The notes beneath the pieces were generated by a model that saw nothing but the letters and a program-made list of their open reading frames with translations, made no database searches and had not been told where the DNA came from. Below, piece by piece: positions 9,069 to 18,969 of a stretch of 64,000 nt of DNA. The first letter of the stretch is position 1, and each line of letters opens with the position of its first letter. The stretch lies in contig NZ_CP126889.1 in NCBI RefSeq assembly GCF_030246845.1, positions 4,955,001-5,019,000 of the forward strand. The letters are read 5' to 3'. The translations under genes were made by a program, and so were the position numbers. The stretch comes from Enhydrobacter sp. GTDB lineage: Bacteria > Pseudomonadota > Alphaproteobacteria > Reyranellales > Reyranellaceae.

Positions 9069-9740
9069 CTAAGACAGCCGCACGACGCCGCGTACCGCCA
9101 GGTCGATCATGCCGGCGATCAGGGTGTCGCGTCTGGCTGACGGCACCTCGGGTCGGCTGATGAGGGCGGCCACCAGACCGTGCAGGCTCATCCACACCAG
9201 CTCCGCCGCAGTCTCGACCGGATAGTAGAGCGGCATGCCGGCATTCTCGATGTCGCGGAACATGGCCATCAGCTTGGCGAAGGCGATCGCGCTACCCGCC
9301 CCCTGCTCGTTGGGATCGATTGGTCCCGGCTCGTGACCGCCTCCGCCTTCCTTGACGTGTTTCGGCATGTTGCCCGACAGAAACGTCAGCCAGTATTCCT
9401 GCGGGTTGTCCAAGGCGAAGCGGACATAGGACTCGCCGCAATGGCGCAGGCGTTCGATCGGCGGCAGGCCTTCCTTCTCGATCGTCGCCATCCGCTCGAT
9501 CAGGCCGCCGAAGGTCTGGTCGCAAAGCGCCAGCATGATGGCTTCCTTGTCCCTGAAGTACAGGTAGAGCGCCGGGGCCGAAACGCCGACGACGTCGGCA
9601 ATACGACGGATCGTCGTCGCCTCGTACCCTTCCTTCAGGAACAGTGTCTTCGCAGCCCAGAGGATCTCGTCCCGACGGGTATGGCCCTCGCCGCGCTTCT
9701 TACGGGTGCCCGGCACTGCCGTGGACAATTCGCTTCCCAT
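9069..9740 (-). CDS. TetR/AcrR-family transcriptional regulator
   Basis: The ATG at 9740 gives 223 residues. The N-terminal helix-turn-helix is clear (ILWAAKTLFLKEGYEATTIRR, then VVGVSAPALYLYFRDKEAI), followed by a TetR ligand-binding domain. A Lys/Arg-rich tail (GTRKKRGEGHTRRDE) precedes the HTH. The regulated gene is uncertain; pcp lies 52 bases upstream on the same strand. No sharp operator palindrome is visible between 9741 and 9792. Confidence 0.88.
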   Translation of the reverse strand: MGSELSTAVPGTRKKRGEGHTRRDEILWAAKTLFLKEGYEATTIRRIADVVGVSAPALYLYFRDKEAIMLALCDQTFGGLIERMATIEKEGLPPIERLRHCGESYVRFALDNPQEYWLTFLSGNMPKHVKEGGGGHEPGPIDPNEQGAGSAIAFAKLMAMFRDIENAGMPLYYPVETAAELVWMSLHGLVAALISRPEVPSARRDTLIAGMIDLAVRGVVRLS

Positions 9741-9792
9741 CCCGAGGTGCAACGGATCATCGATACTCCACAAGTGGAGCGCGGTCCAACGT

Positions 9793-10434
9793 CTATGACA
9801 GTCGCCCCTCGGCCGTGCGAATGTCGCTGGTGCGGGCCGCGCTGACCGCGAGCACGATCTCGATGCCGCGCACGATGTCATCGAGCGCCATCGAGGGCTC
9901 GCCGCCGAGCCGCGCCGCCTGCTCGGGCAGATAGGGGATGTGCAGGAAGCCGCCGCGGAACGCGAGGCCGTCCCGGTGCGCCACGTCCATCAGGGTGTAG
10001 AACACGTGATTGCAGACGAAGGTCCCGGCGCTGTTGGAAACCGTCGCCGGCAGGCCGGCGCGGCGCAGCTCCGCCACGCAGGCCTTGATCGGGAGCGTCG
10101 CGAAGTAGGCGGCCGGGCCGTCGCGCACCACGGGCCGGTCGATCGGCTGCTTGCCGTCGTTGTCGCGGATGCGCGCGTCCTGGACGTTGATGGCAACCCG
10201 CTCGAGGCTGAGCTCGCCGCGGCCGCCCGCCTGTCCGACGCAAAGCACGAGGTCGGGCCGCACCTCGTGCAGGGCGGTGCGCAAGGCGATCGCCGAGCGG
10301 GCGTAGGAGGTCGGCAGAACGGCGGTATGGACCGCCAGGCCGCCCCTTCGCGCTTTGAGCCGGCCAACGGCCAGCGACGAGGGATTGACCTTGTCGCCGC
10401 CGAACGCGTCGAAGCCTGTCACCAGCGCTTTCAT
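9793..10434 (-). CDS. pcp: Pyroglutamyl-peptidase I
   Basis: This 213-residue C15 cysteine peptidase removes N-terminal 5-oxoproline from peptides in the cytoplasm. The catalytic triad is visible: Glu78 in LSLERVAINV, Cys141 in SAGTFVCNHVFY and His165 in GFLHIPYLPEQ. The start MKALVTGFDAFGG is the family signature. It follows the coxSLM terminator, so it probably has its own promoter. Confidence 0.95.
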   Translation of the reverse strand: MKALVTGFDAFGGDKVNPSSLAVGRLKARRGGLAVHTAVLPTSYARSAIALRTALHEVRPDLVLCVGQAGGRGELSLERVAINVQDARIRDNDGKQPIDRPVVRDGPAAYFATLPIKACVAELRRAGLPATVSNSAGTFVCNHVFYTLMDVAHRDGLAFRGGFLHIPYLPEQAARLGGEPSMALDDIVRGIEIVLAVSAARTSDIRTAEGRLS

Positions 10435-10455
10435 CGAAGTCGATCCTCGTTGCCA

Positions 10456-10486
10456 GCAAAAAGGGCGCCCCGAACGGGGCGCCCGA
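10456..10486 (-). terminator. Rho-independent terminator after coxSLM
   Basis: The stem GGGCGCCCC/GGGGCGCCC with a GAAC-type loop at 10463-10484 is followed on the minus strand by CTTTTTGCTGG. It lies 26 bases after the coxM stop and separates that operon from pcp. Confidence 0.85.
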
Positions 10487-10511
10487 CGTTACCGCCGCCC
10501 AACGGCGGCAT

Positions 10512-11309
10512 CTACCTGTTCGCCGCGTCCACGGCGCGGCGCGCCATGACGTTCACCAGGTGGGCGCGATACTCCGCGCTGCCGTGAATGTCGCTGTTGA
10601 GGCCGTCGGCGGGAATCTTGATGTCCTTGATCGCGGCCGACGAGAAGTCCTTCGCCAGCGCGTCCTCCATCGCCTTGACGCGGAAGACCGACGGGCCGGC
10701 GCCCGTGACGGCGACCCGCACGTTGCTGCCCGTCTTGGCTACGAACACACCCACCATCGCGTAGCGCGAGGCCGGGTTGCGGAACTTCATGTACGCCGCC
10801 TTGTCCGGCTTGGGGAAGCTGAACGAGGTGATGAGCTCGCCATCGCCGAGCGCCGTCTCGAACAGGCCCTTGAAGAAGCCGTCCGCCGCGTGCTTGCCGG
10901 TGTTGGTCGTGATGGTGGCGTTCAGGCCGAGCACCGCCGCGGGATAGTCCGCGGCCGGATCCGAATTGGCCACCGAGCCGCCGATCGTGCCGCGGTTGCG
11001 AACGGCCGGATCGCCGATCATGCCGGCAAGCTCGGCGAGCGCCGGAATCAAGCGCTTGACGTCGGCCGAGGTCGCCACGTCGGCGTGCCTGGTCATGGCG
11101 CCGATCACGAGGTTCGAACCCTCGACCTTGATGCCCGCCAGCTCCTTGATGCCGCCGAGATCGACGACATCGGTCGGCCGTGCCAGCCGCTGCTTAAGCG
11201 TCGGGATCAGGGTCATGCCGCCGGCCATGGGCCGCGCCTCGTCCTTGCCCTTCAACGCATTCGCCGCATCGGCAAGGGACTTCGGACGATGATAAGCGAA
11301 ATCGTACAT
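10512..11309 (-). CDS. coxM: CO dehydrogenase-like medium (FAD) subunit
   Basis: This 265-residue FAD-binding subunit of a molybdenum hydroxylase passes electrons from the iron-sulfur subunit to FAD. FAD-binding motifs [10 protein letters not shown] (about residues 29-38) and [16 protein letters not shown] (about 111-126) are intact. ATG 11309 follows GGGAGGAGAGAA. It is the last gene of the coxS-coxL-coxM operon and lies 13 bases after coxL. Confidence 0.93.
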   Translation of the reverse strand: MYDFAYHRPKSLADAANALKGKDEARPMAGGMTLIPTLKQRLARPTDVVDLGGIKELAGIKVEGSNLVIGAMTRHADVATSADVKRLIPALAELAGMIGDPAVRNRGTIGGSVANSDPAADYPAAVLGLNATITTNTGKHAADGFFKGLFETALGDGELITSFSFPKPDKAAYMKFRNPASRYAMVGVFVAKTGSNVRVAVTGAGPSVFRVKAMEDALAKDFSSAAIKDIKIPADGLNSDIHGSAEYRAHLVNVMARRAVDAANR

Positions 11310-11322
11310 TTCTCTCCTCCCG

Positions 11323-13707
11323 TTACTCGGCCGCCGCGTGCTGGGCGCCATGGATGGTCTGCCACACGCTGAGCGGCGTGGCCGGCATCGGCACATGGGT
11401 GACGCCGAGCGGCGCCAGGGCATCGCGAACGGCATTCATGACGGCGGCGGGCGCGGCGATTGCGCCGGCCTCGCCGCATCCCTTCACGCCCAGCGGATTG
11501 TGCGGACAGGGCGTGACCTTGTAGCCGAGCTTGAACGACGGCACGTCGTCGGCGCGCGGCATGGTGTAGTCCATGTACGAGCCGCTCACGAGCTGGCCCG
11601 TCTCCTTGTCGTAGACCGCGTTCTCGAGCAGCGCCTGGCCGACGCCCTGGACGATGCCGCCGTGCACCTGCCCCTCGACGATCATCGGGTTGATGACGTT
11701 GCCGAAATCGTCGACGGCAGTGAAGTTCACGATCCGGGTCTCGCCGGTGTCGGGGTCGATCTCGACCTCGCAGATCTGAGTGCCGGCCGGATAGACGAAA
11801 TTCGCCGGGTCGTAGAAGGCGTTCTCGTCCATGCCGGGCTCGATCTCGCCCAATGGATAGTTGTGCGGGACATAGGCCGCGAACACGGCCTGCGCCAGCG
11901 GCACGTTCTTGTCGGTGCCGGCGACCTTGAAGGTCCCGTTCTCGAACACGACGTCGTCGACCGACGCCTCCATCAGATGGGCGGCGATCTTCTTGCCCTT
12001 GGCGATGATCTTGTCGGCCGCCTTCATGATCGCCGAGCCGCCAACCGCCAGCGACCGCGAGCCGTAGGTGCCCATGCCGAACGTCGTCGTCGACGTGTCG
12101 CCGTGGACGACTTCGATATTCTCCAGCGGCACGCCGAGCTTGTCGGACACGATCTGCGCGAAGGTCGTCTCGTGGCCCTGGCCGTGGCTGTGCGACCCGG
12201 TAATGACCTGGACATTGCCGGTCGGGTTGAACTTGAGCTGCGCCGACTCCCACTGGCCGACGCCGCCACCCAGCTGGCCGATCACCTGTGACGGCGCCAG
12301 CCCGCAGGCCTCGATGTAGGACGAGAAGCCGATGCCGCGCAGCTTGCCGCGCGACTTGGCCTCGGCCCGGCGCGCCTCGAAGCCCTTGTAATCGGCGATC
12401 TTCATCGCCTCGTCGATGATCGGCGGATAGTTGCCCGAGTCGTACTGCAAGGCGACCGGGGTCTGATACGGGAACGCCGTCGATGGGATGAAGTTCTTCC
12501 GGCGCAGCTCCGCCGGATCCATCTTCAGCTCCTTCGCCGCGCGGGAAACGATGCTCTCGATCACGAACGTCGCCTCGGGGCGGCCCGCGCCGCGATAGGC
12601 ATCGACCGGCGCGGTGTTCGTCAGCGCCGCCCGGACATTGGCGTAGATCAGCGGCGTCGTGTACTGGCCGGCGAGCAGGGTGGCGTAGAGATAGGTCGGC
12701 ACCGCCGTCGAGAAGGTCGAAAGATAGGCGCCCATGTTGGCGATGGTGTCGACCTTGAGCGCCAGGAACTTGCCGTCCTTGTCGAGCGCCAGCTCGGCAT
12801 GGGTCACGTGGTCCCGGCCGTGTGCATCGGTCATGAAGGACTCGGCCCGCTCCGCCGTCCACTTGATCGGACGGCCGACACGACTCGCCGCCCAGCACAC
12901 CGCCGTCTCTTCGTTGTAGCAGAAGATCTTGCTGCCGAAGCCGCCGCCGACGTCCGGCGCGATCACGCGCAGCTTGTGCTCGGGGATGCCGAGCACGAAG
13001 GCCGACAGGATCAGCCGCAGCACGTGCGGATTCTGCGAGGTGGACCAGAGCGTGTATTGCCCTGTCCCCTTGTCGTACTCCGCCGCCGCGGCGCGCGGCT
13101 CCATGGCGTTCGGGATCAGGCGGTTGTTGACGATATCGATCCTGGTGACGTGGGCGGCCTTGGCGAAGGCGGCGTCGACGTCGGTTTTCACGCCGAGCTC
13201 CCAGTCGTAGATCAGGTTGCCTGGCGCCTCCGCATGCACCTGCGGCGTACCCTTGTCGAGGGCCTTGGCGAGATCGACGTTGGCGGACTTCACCTCGTAG
13301 TCGACCTTGATCGTCTCGGCTGCGTCCTTGGCCTCGTCGTGGCTGTTGGCCACGACCATGGCGACCGGATCGCCGACATAGCGCACCGTATCGACCGCCA
13401 GCACCGGATGTGGCGGCGCCTTGTGCGGCTGGCCGTGCTTGTCCTTCACCACCCAGCCGCAGATCAGGCTGCCGACCTTGGCCTCGGCCAGATCCTTGCC
13501 GGTGTAGATCGCGACCACGCCCGGCATCTTCTCCGCCGCCGAAAGGTCGATGCCCTTGATCCCGGCGTGCGCATGCGGCGAACGCAGGAAGTACGCGTAA
13601 GTCGCCCGCGCGAGGGGCAGATCGTCGACATAGCGGCCCGTGCCGGTCAGGAAGCGCAGGTCTTCCTTCCGCTTGACACGGGCGCCGATCCCGGTGGCGG
13701 CGGTCAT
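11323..13707 (-). CDS. coxL: CO dehydrogenase-like large (molybdopterin) subunit, form II
   Basis: This 794-residue catalytic subunit of the xanthine oxidase family has the active-site loop AYRGAGR at residues 370-376, the form II signature. True CO-oxidising form I enzymes carry AYXCSFR with a selenium/copper-bound cysteine, which is absent here. Molybdopterin-binding GGGFGSK and the base-supplying Glu in KGCGEAGA near residue 757 are present. Oxidation of an aldehyde, purine-like or other carbonyl substrate is as likely as CO. It starts 2 bases after the coxS stop. Confidence 0.93.
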   Translation of the reverse strand: MTAATGIGARVKRKEDLRFLTGTGRYVDDLPLARATYAYFLRSPHAHAGIKGIDLSAAEKMPGVVAIYTGKDLAEAKVGSLICGWVVKDKHGQPHKAPPHPVLAVDTVRYVGDPVAMVVANSHDEAKDAAETIKVDYEVKSANVDLAKALDKGTPQVHAEAPGNLIYDWELGVKTDVDAAFAKAAHVTRIDIVNNRLIPNAMEPRAAAAEYDKGTGQYTLWSTSQNPHVLRLILSAFVLGIPEHKLRVIAPDVGGGFGSKIFCYNEETAVCWAASRVGRPIKWTAERAESFMTDAHGRDHVTHAELALDKDGKFLALKVDTIANMGAYLSTFSTAVPTYLYATLLAGQYTTPLIYANVRAALTNTAPVDAYRGAGRPEATFVIESIVSRAAKELKMDPAELRRKNFIPSTAFPYQTPVALQYDSGNYPPIIDEAMKIADYKGFEARRAEAKSRGKLRGIGFSSYIEACGLAPSQVIGQLGGGVGQWESAQLKFNPTGNVQVITGSHSHGQGHETTFAQIVSDKLGVPLENIEVVHGDTSTTTFGMGTYGSRSLAVGGSAIMKAADKIIAKGKKIAAHLMEASVDDVVFENGTFKVAGTDKNVPLAQAVFAAYVPHNYPLGEIEPGMDENAFYDPANFVYPAGTQICEVEIDPDTGETRIVNFTAVDDFGNVINPMIVEGQVHGGIVQGVGQALLENAVYDKETGQLVSGSYMDYTMPRADDVPSFKLGYKVTPCPHNPLGVKGCGEAGAIAAPAAVMNAVRDALAPLGVTHVPMPATPLSVWQTIHGAQHAAAE

Positions 13708-13709
13708 GG

Positions 13710-14195
<486 letters not shown>

Positions 14196-14316
14196 TATTC
14201 TTCTCCCTCACATGTTGGTTCACGCAGCGCCAAGGCGCGCCGCAGAGCCTTCGCGCGACTCTCGCAAGGCGTCGATACGCCGGTCAAGCGAATTACGGAG
14301 AATGCATAACGGCCGG

Positions 14317-14338
14317 CAAAAAGCCGCGGCTAGCGGCT
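14317..14338 (-). terminator. Terminator after the GH17-coxG-small peptide unit
   Basis: The stem AGCCGC/GCGGCT around a five-base loop is followed on the minus strand by TTTTTGCC. The left arm overlaps the last codons of the 39-residue peptide gene. The stem is short, so efficiency is uncertain. Confidence 0.6.
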
Positions 14339-14449
14339 GAGCAGGAACACGACGATCAGGATCGCAGCGCCGATACCGATGATCGTCCAGTGCCGGTACC
14401 CCCGCCGTGTCGCAGCCGCCGGAAGCGGCGGCGGATCGTCGGAGACCAT
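14330..14449 (-). CDS. 39-residue single-pass membrane peptide
   Basis: The ATG at 14449 begins 4 bases after the coxG stop (TAG CCCG ATG). The peptide has a proline-rich N-terminus (DDPPPLPAA), a basic stretch TRRGYRHW, and then a hydrophobic helix of about 17 residues ([15 protein letters not shown]) ending SR. The terminator immediately after it supports a real last gene. I know no family name; a membrane-embedded or assembly peptide is inference. Confidence 0.6.
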   Translation of the reverse strand: MVSDDPPPLPAAATRRGYRHWTIIGIGAAILIVVFLLSR

Positions 14450-14453
14450 CGGG

Positions 14454-14918
14454 CTATTCCGCCGAGGCGACCGGCGCCGGCGCACCCACGCTTTCGGCGA
14501 ACTTGCCGAAGAACTGGTCGGCGAGCTTCTTCGCCGTGCCCGAGATCAGGCGGGCGCCGACCTGGGCGATCTTGCCGCCGACCTGGGCGTCGACATCGTA
14601 GGTCAGCACCGTGACGTCGCCGTCGTCGGCAAGCCTGACCACCGCGCCGCCCTTGGCGAACCCGGCGACGCCGCCCTGCCCTTCGCCGCTGATCTTGTAG
14701 CCGTTCGGCGGGTCGATGTCGGACAGCGTGACCTTGCCGTTGAAGGTCGCGCTCACCGGCCCGATGCGCAGGCGCACCTTGGCGGTCATCTCGGTGTCCG
14801 ACAGTTTCTCGAGCGATTCGCAGCCCGGGATGCAGGCCTGCAGGACGGCCTGATCGTTGAGCGCCGCGAAGACTTTTTCACGTGGCGCCGCGATTCTGTA
14901 TTCGCCCTTGATTTCCAT
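14454..14918 (-). CDS. coxG: CoxG-family SRPBCC protein
   Basis: This 154-residue START/SRPBCC-fold protein begins MEIKGEYRIAAPREKVFAAL and contains IPGCESLEKLSD, the CoxG hallmark. In CO-oxidising bacteria CoxG helps anchor the dehydrogenase to the membrane. Here it is separated from coxSLM by the small peptide gene and a terminator, yet lies only about 260 bases from coxS on the same strand, so a functional link is likely. The C-terminus (FFGKFAESVGAPAP) may be the membrane-contact tail. Confidence 0.9.
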   Translation of the reverse strand: MEIKGEYRIAAPREKVFAALNDQAVLQACIPGCESLEKLSDTEMTAKVRLRIGPVSATFNGKVTLSDIDPPNGYKISGEGQGGVAGFAKGGAVVRLADDGDVTVLTYDVDAQVGGKIAQVGARLISGTAKKLADQFFGKFAESVGAPAPVASAE

Positions 14919-14945
14919 GAGGTTACTCCGCTTCTCGGGCCAGCT

Positions 14946-16880
14946 TTACCACTTGCTGGTATAGGAGTCCGGCGGCGGTTCTGCCAGTGGCTCGCGGACC
15001 GAGAGGTAGATGGTGGCAAGGTATGGGACAGCCATCAGCACCGCCAGGCCGGCAAGCCAGTCCGACTGGGTGTTCCAGAAGAGTGTCCTGATTACCCAGC
15101 GGCCGCCGTCCGCGGCTATGAACCCGCCGATGCCGCCGTCATAGAGCTTGATGGCGCCTTCGGTCAGCACGAGGACGGCCGCCCAGAAGATCAGCAGGCT
15201 GGCGAGGATGATCTCCGGCAGGACCGGCCGCAGACGGCTCAGCCTGCGGTTCATGCGGACATAGCCGCGACTCGCGTCGTAGCCCAGGAGGCGGCCGAAC
15301 GAGAGCGCGCGCAGCAGCCGGGCCGGCCGCGGCACGGCCTGGGTGCGAAACAGCGTCGTGACCTTCCAGACCATCAGACAAATGCCCGGGATGACGAAGC
15401 TCCAGATCGGGAAGTCGCGGTAGCGCCCGTCGATCGCGATCTGGCGGAACCAGGTATCGCTCAGCCGAATGACGCCGTCGTACCAGTCGATCGAGATCAC
15501 CACGAGATAGAAGATGCAGAGCACCGTGAGCGCCAGATAGAGGATCTGCGCCATCAGGTCGGCGCGCTGAAGGATGCGAAAACGCGGCAGCTCGCGCCAG
15601 GCCTGCCAGGCCTCGCGCACGCGGGCGCCGTAAAGCGACGGATCGGCCATCCGCCCGGTGAGGTTGTCGGCAATGCCGCGCAGCAGGGCGTAGCTGAAGG
15701 CACCGAGCAGTGCCGCCCAGAAGACCACGCCCAGCCATTTCTCGACATAGAAGGTCCGAGTCAGATCGATCCAGACGGACTGCACGTAGCAGGTGGCGAC
15801 AAGCTGCGCGAACAGGGCGAAGAGGGCGATCTGCCGACCTTTCGAGCGCTTGCGGCCGACCGTGAAGGCCAGCACGAGCAGCCCCGCCATCACAGTCGAT
15901 ATGACGAACAACAATCGCCAGTGCGGCTCCGCCACAACGGGCTTGCCGAGTTCGAACTTGTCATGGCGATAGGCGTCGAGCAGGCCCCAGCTCGCGCCGA
16001 CAGTGCCTTCCTGCCGCGCCTTCCAGTACTGGTCGAACGCCTCGACGAAGTTGTAATCGAAGTGCTCGCGCTCGGCCAGGGAGCGGAACATCGAGAAGAA
16101 GCGCACCTGCTCCACCCGACCAGGACGTGCATCCGACCGCATGCGTCCGTCGGACGGCCAGCCGGTCTCGCCGATCACAATCTTCTTTCCCGGGAAGCGG
16201 GCCTGCACCCGGTGATAGATGTCAAGGATATGCTTCTCGATGCTCAGCGTCCCATCGGGTTCGCGCCGGTCCATGCCGATCGGCTCGTCCTCCCAGTAGG
16301 GCAGCATATGGATGGTGATGAAGTCGACATCGTCCGCGAGCGTGGGATTGCGCAGCCAGAATTCCCAGACATCGGCGTAGGTCACCGGCTGGCGGACACG
16401 CTGCTTGACCATGCGGATGTAGGCGCGGAGCTGGTTGACCGTCAGGTCCTTGCGCAGCAGCACCTCGTTGCCGACGATCACCCGCTCGACCGTGTCGGGA
16501 TAGCGGTTGGCGTGATCGATCAGCAGGTTCACCTGCTCGAGATTCTCCTTGTCGTTGCTGTTGAGCCAGGCGCCTTCCCAGACCTTGAGGCCGTACTTCC
16601 CGGCACGCTGCGGCACGGTCTCCAGATTCTCCGCTGCCGAGTAGGTGCGTACCGCCCGCACCTTGCCCTGCAGGCGCTTCAGGTCCTGCTCGATCTGGTC
16701 GGGAGTCGGGAAAGTGCGGGACAGCGGGCTCTGGCCCGGCCGATAAGGAGCAAAGGAGACGCTCTGGAGAGGGGCGCTGGTCCAGCCGGCGACCTCGATC
16801 GGCCTGTTGGGCAGCCACCACCACAAGAGATTGAGCGCCGTCACGACCGCGAACGCGAGCAACGCTGCCAAGGCACGCAT
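14946..16880 (-). CDS. GH17-family beta-1,3-glucanase/glucanosyltransferase with C-terminal membrane domain
   Basis: This 644-residue protein has an N-terminal signal anchor (residues 5-22) and then a GH17 barrel. The proton donor is Glu139 in VIVGNEVLL and the nucleophile is Glu238 in IGETGWPS. The second half, from about residue 335 on, has many hydrophobic helices, probably eight or more. This layout resembles bacterial GH17 glucan-modifying enzymes that trim or branch periplasmic or exported beta-glucans. It lies 27 bases before coxG on the same strand, an unusual neighbour. Confidence 0.82.
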   Translation of the reverse strand: MRALAALLAFAVVTALNLLWWWLPNRPIEVAGWTSAPLQSVSFAPYRPGQSPLSRTFPTPDQIEQDLKRLQGKVRAVRTYSAAENLETVPQRAGKYGLKVWEGAWLNSNDKENLEQVNLLIDHANRYPDTVERVIVGNEVLLRKDLTVNQLRAYIRMVKQRVRQPVTYADVWEFWLRNPTLADDVDFITIHMLPYWEDEPIGMDRREPDGTLSIEKHILDIYHRVQARFPGKKIVIGETGWPSDGRMRSDARPGRVEQVRFFSMFRSLAEREHFDYNFVEAFDQYWKARQEGTVGASWGLLDAYRHDKFELGKPVVAEPHWRLLFVISTVMAGLLVLAFTVGRKRSKGRQIALFALFAQLVATCYVQSVWIDLTRTFYVEKWLGVVFWAALLGAFSYALLRGIADNLTGRMADPSLYGARVREAWQAWRELPRFRILQRADLMAQILYLALTVLCIFYLVVISIDWYDGVIRLSDTWFRQIAIDGRYRDFPIWSFVIPGICLMVWKVTTLFRTQAVPRPARLLRALSFGRLLGYDASRGYVRMNRRLSRLRPVLPEIILASLLIFWAAVLVLTEGAIKLYDGGIGGFIAADGGRWVIRTLFWNTQSDWLAGLAVLMAVPYLATIYLSVREPLAEPPPDSYTSKW

Positions 16881-16958
16881 GAGGGCTTTGTAGCAGGATC
16901 GCCGGGGAGGCGAATGGCTTTTTGCCGTTTGTCCCCAGTCGCCCCCGCGACGGGAGGC

Positions 16959-18056
16959 CTAGATCGCGCCGAGCTGCACGCCTGCGATGGCCTGCCGCAT
17001 GACCTGGTGGCCGCGGAACAGCACCGCTTCCTTCCAGTCGTCCGTGTCGGGGTAGAACTGCCGTCGCATGGCGGCGCGCACCGGGCCCGCTTCCTTGCCC
17101 AGCGGATCGCCATATTTGTGCAGCCAGTGGTCGGCGCGGAATGCCTTCTGGCCGCTCTCGCGATCGAACGTGCCGAATTCGAGCGTGCACATGGTGAGCC
17201 GGGTCTCGGGCTCCTTCAGCACGCGATTGAGATTGTAATGGCCGAGCCCGTCGCGAGCCTGCGAGGCCGTCTGGCCGCGCTTGGACTCCGTTACCGATTC
17301 CCCCCAGAAGGCGCGCACGCGGCGTGAGCCCGGCGAGTCGATGTCGTAGTGCGTGATCGGCTCGCCGTAGCCGTAGGGGCCAAGGCCGGTGTGGAAGTCG
17401 ATCACCGCGACATCGCGGCGCCCCTTGAGGAAGCAGTCGGCGATCGCATGCATGGTGCGGTTCGACCAGCTCGGGCCGCCACCGCCGAAGAACATGCCGT
17501 CGGGATGGCTGTACTGGCCGCCGGAAACGGCGCGGTAGTACGCCACGTCGCCCACTTTCTTGCGGTACGCCGCGAGCTTGGCGTCGGCCGCCTTGACGCC
17601 CGCGTCGCTGAAATCCGCCGGCACCAGCCAGTCGGCGATTTCGAGATAGCCCTCGTTCACCGGATAGGGCTTGCTGTGATCGACGTAGTTGCGGTTGAGA
17701 TCGTTGCCTTCCTCCGTGACCCGTCGCGTCCAGGCGAAGCCGTAGGGGTTGATCGCGTGGACGAACAGCACCGCCGTATCCTTCGGTAGTCCTCCTGCGC
17801 CGACCGTGGCCAGCCAGTCCACCTGCAAGCCCGAGCCGCAATAGCCTTCCACACCGTGCGTGCTGGAGATCGCGACGACGATCTTGGAGGCATCGTCCGG
17901 ACCGAGGCACGCCACATCGGTCGACAGCGATTCGCCTCGCGGCCCCTTGACCGGGTTGTCGTAGCGCGACGTTGCCGCTCCGGCGATCCGCGCGGCGGCC
18001 AGGAACTTGTCGCGGGCCTCGCTGTAGGTGGCGGCAAAGGAATGGATGCAGGACAT
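16959..18056 (-). CDS. DUF2817 / M14-like zinc metallopeptidase-family protein
   Basis: From ATG 18056 this is 365 residues; starts at 18065 or 18086 are also possible because no ribosome site is decisive. The start FAATYSEARDKFLAAARIAG is typical of DUF2817 proteins. Zinc-ligand-like motifs are STHGVEGYCG (His and Glu) and IDFHTGLGPYG (His), with NDLNRNY and a late LEFGTF glutamate region as in carboxypeptidase A folds. Peptide or amide hydrolysis is inferred from the fold. It reads on the same strand as the GH17 gene, 78 bases away. Confidence 0.8.
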   Translation of the reverse strand: MSCIHSFAATYSEARDKFLAAARIAGAATSRYDNPVKGPRGESLSTDVACLGPDDASKIVVAISSTHGVEGYCGSGLQVDWLATVGAGGLPKDTAVLFVHAINPYGFAWTRRVTEEGNDLNRNYVDHSKPYPVNEGYLEIADWLVPADFSDAGVKAADAKLAAYRKKVGDVAYYRAVSGGQYSHPDGMFFGGGGPSWSNRTMHAIADCFLKGRRDVAVIDFHTGLGPYGYGEPITHYDIDSPGSRRVRAFWGESVTESKRGQTASQARDGLGHYNLNRVLKEPETRLTMCTLEFGTFDRESGQKAFRADHWLHKYGDPLGKEAGPVRAAMRRQFYPDTDDWKEAVLFRGHQVMRQAIAGVQLGAI

Positions 18057-18116
18057 TGGGCTCATCTGCTTTCGATGGCAGAGCATTCTACCGGCGACTG
18101 GTTCATATCACATCCA

Positions 18117-18191
18117 GTGTCATCCCGAGCGATAGCGAGGGATCCTCCGTCGACATTGCGAAAGATCCCTCGCTATCGCTCGGGATGACAC
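18117..18191. repeat. Intergenic palindromic repeat, family A module 1, copy 2
   Basis: This 75-base near-perfect palindrome has arms GTGTCATCCCGAGCGATAGC and its complement, with GAGGGATC/GATCCCTC inside. It is the best-preserved copy in the window. It fills the gap between two minus-strand genes. Confidence 0.92.
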
Positions 18192-18206
18192 CAAAAAGGT
18201 AAGATC

Positions 18207-18962
18207 CTACGTCCGGAGCGTCAGCCCGCCATCGACCACCAGCTCGTGGCCGGTGATGAAGTCGGCCTCGTCGGAGGCCAGCAGCAGCGCGCCGCGGGCG
18301 ATGTCGATCGGCTGGCCGAGCCGGCGCAGGGCCGCCTTCTTCTCCCAGACGGCGCGGATCTCCGGATTGTCGAAGTTGGTTCGCGTCATGCCGGTATAGA
18401 TGGCACCCGGACAAACATAGTTGGCCGTGATGTTGAATTTGCCGAGTTCCAGCGCCAGCGTGCGCGTCAGTCCGCCGACGCCCGCCTTGGAGGCGCAGTA
18501 GGCCGCGAGCCCATAGTCGGTGTCGAACGCCATCACCGAGGCGGTGTTGACGATCCGCGCGCGCCCCTTTTCCCTGGCCCGCGCCTTGAGCGCCGGAATG
18601 GCCGCCCGACAGAGCCGGAACATGGCGCGCACGTTGACCGCGTTCACCCGGTCCCACATTTCGTCCGTCATTTCCTCGACGAACGCCCGGCCGCTCACGC
18701 CGGCATTGTTGAACAGGATGTCGAGCGCGCCGAACTGGGAGAGCGCCGCCGCGACGATGGACCTGGGTGCATCGTCCCCCGTGATGTCCGCCTTGAAGGG
18801 TGCGATGGCCTCGCTGCCCGCGTGCACCGAGTCGATCTCCGACTCGGGGCGGTCGACAGCCAGCACCTCGGCGCCCTCCTCGGCGAACAGCTTTGCCGAG
18901 GCGGCGCCAATCCCCGAGGCGGCGCCCGTCACGATGGCGATCTTGCCCGAAAGCCGGCCCAT
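18207..18962 (-). CDS. Short-chain dehydrogenase/reductase
   Basis: This 251-residue SDR has the cofactor motif TGAASGIG at residues 12-19, NNAG at 85-88, and the catalytic Ser142, Tyr155 and Lys159 (YCASK). Asp37 after the second strand suggests NAD preference. The substrate is not deducible. The quinone oxidoreductase-like gene ends 7 bases upstream on the same strand, so the two are probably one operon. Confidence 0.92.
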   Translation of the reverse strand: MGRLSGKIAIVTGAASGIGAASAKLFAEEGAEVLAVDRPESEIDSVHAGSEAIAPFKADITGDDAPRSIVAAALSQFGALDILFNNAGVSGRAFVEEMTDEMWDRVNAVNVRAMFRLCRAAIPALKARAREKGRARIVNTASVMAFDTDYGLAAYCASKAGVGGLTRTLALELGKFNITANYVCPGAIYTGMTRTNFDNPEIRAVWEKKAALRRLGQPIDIARGALLLASDEADFITGHELVVDGGLTLRT

Positions 18963-18969
18963 CGTCGGC

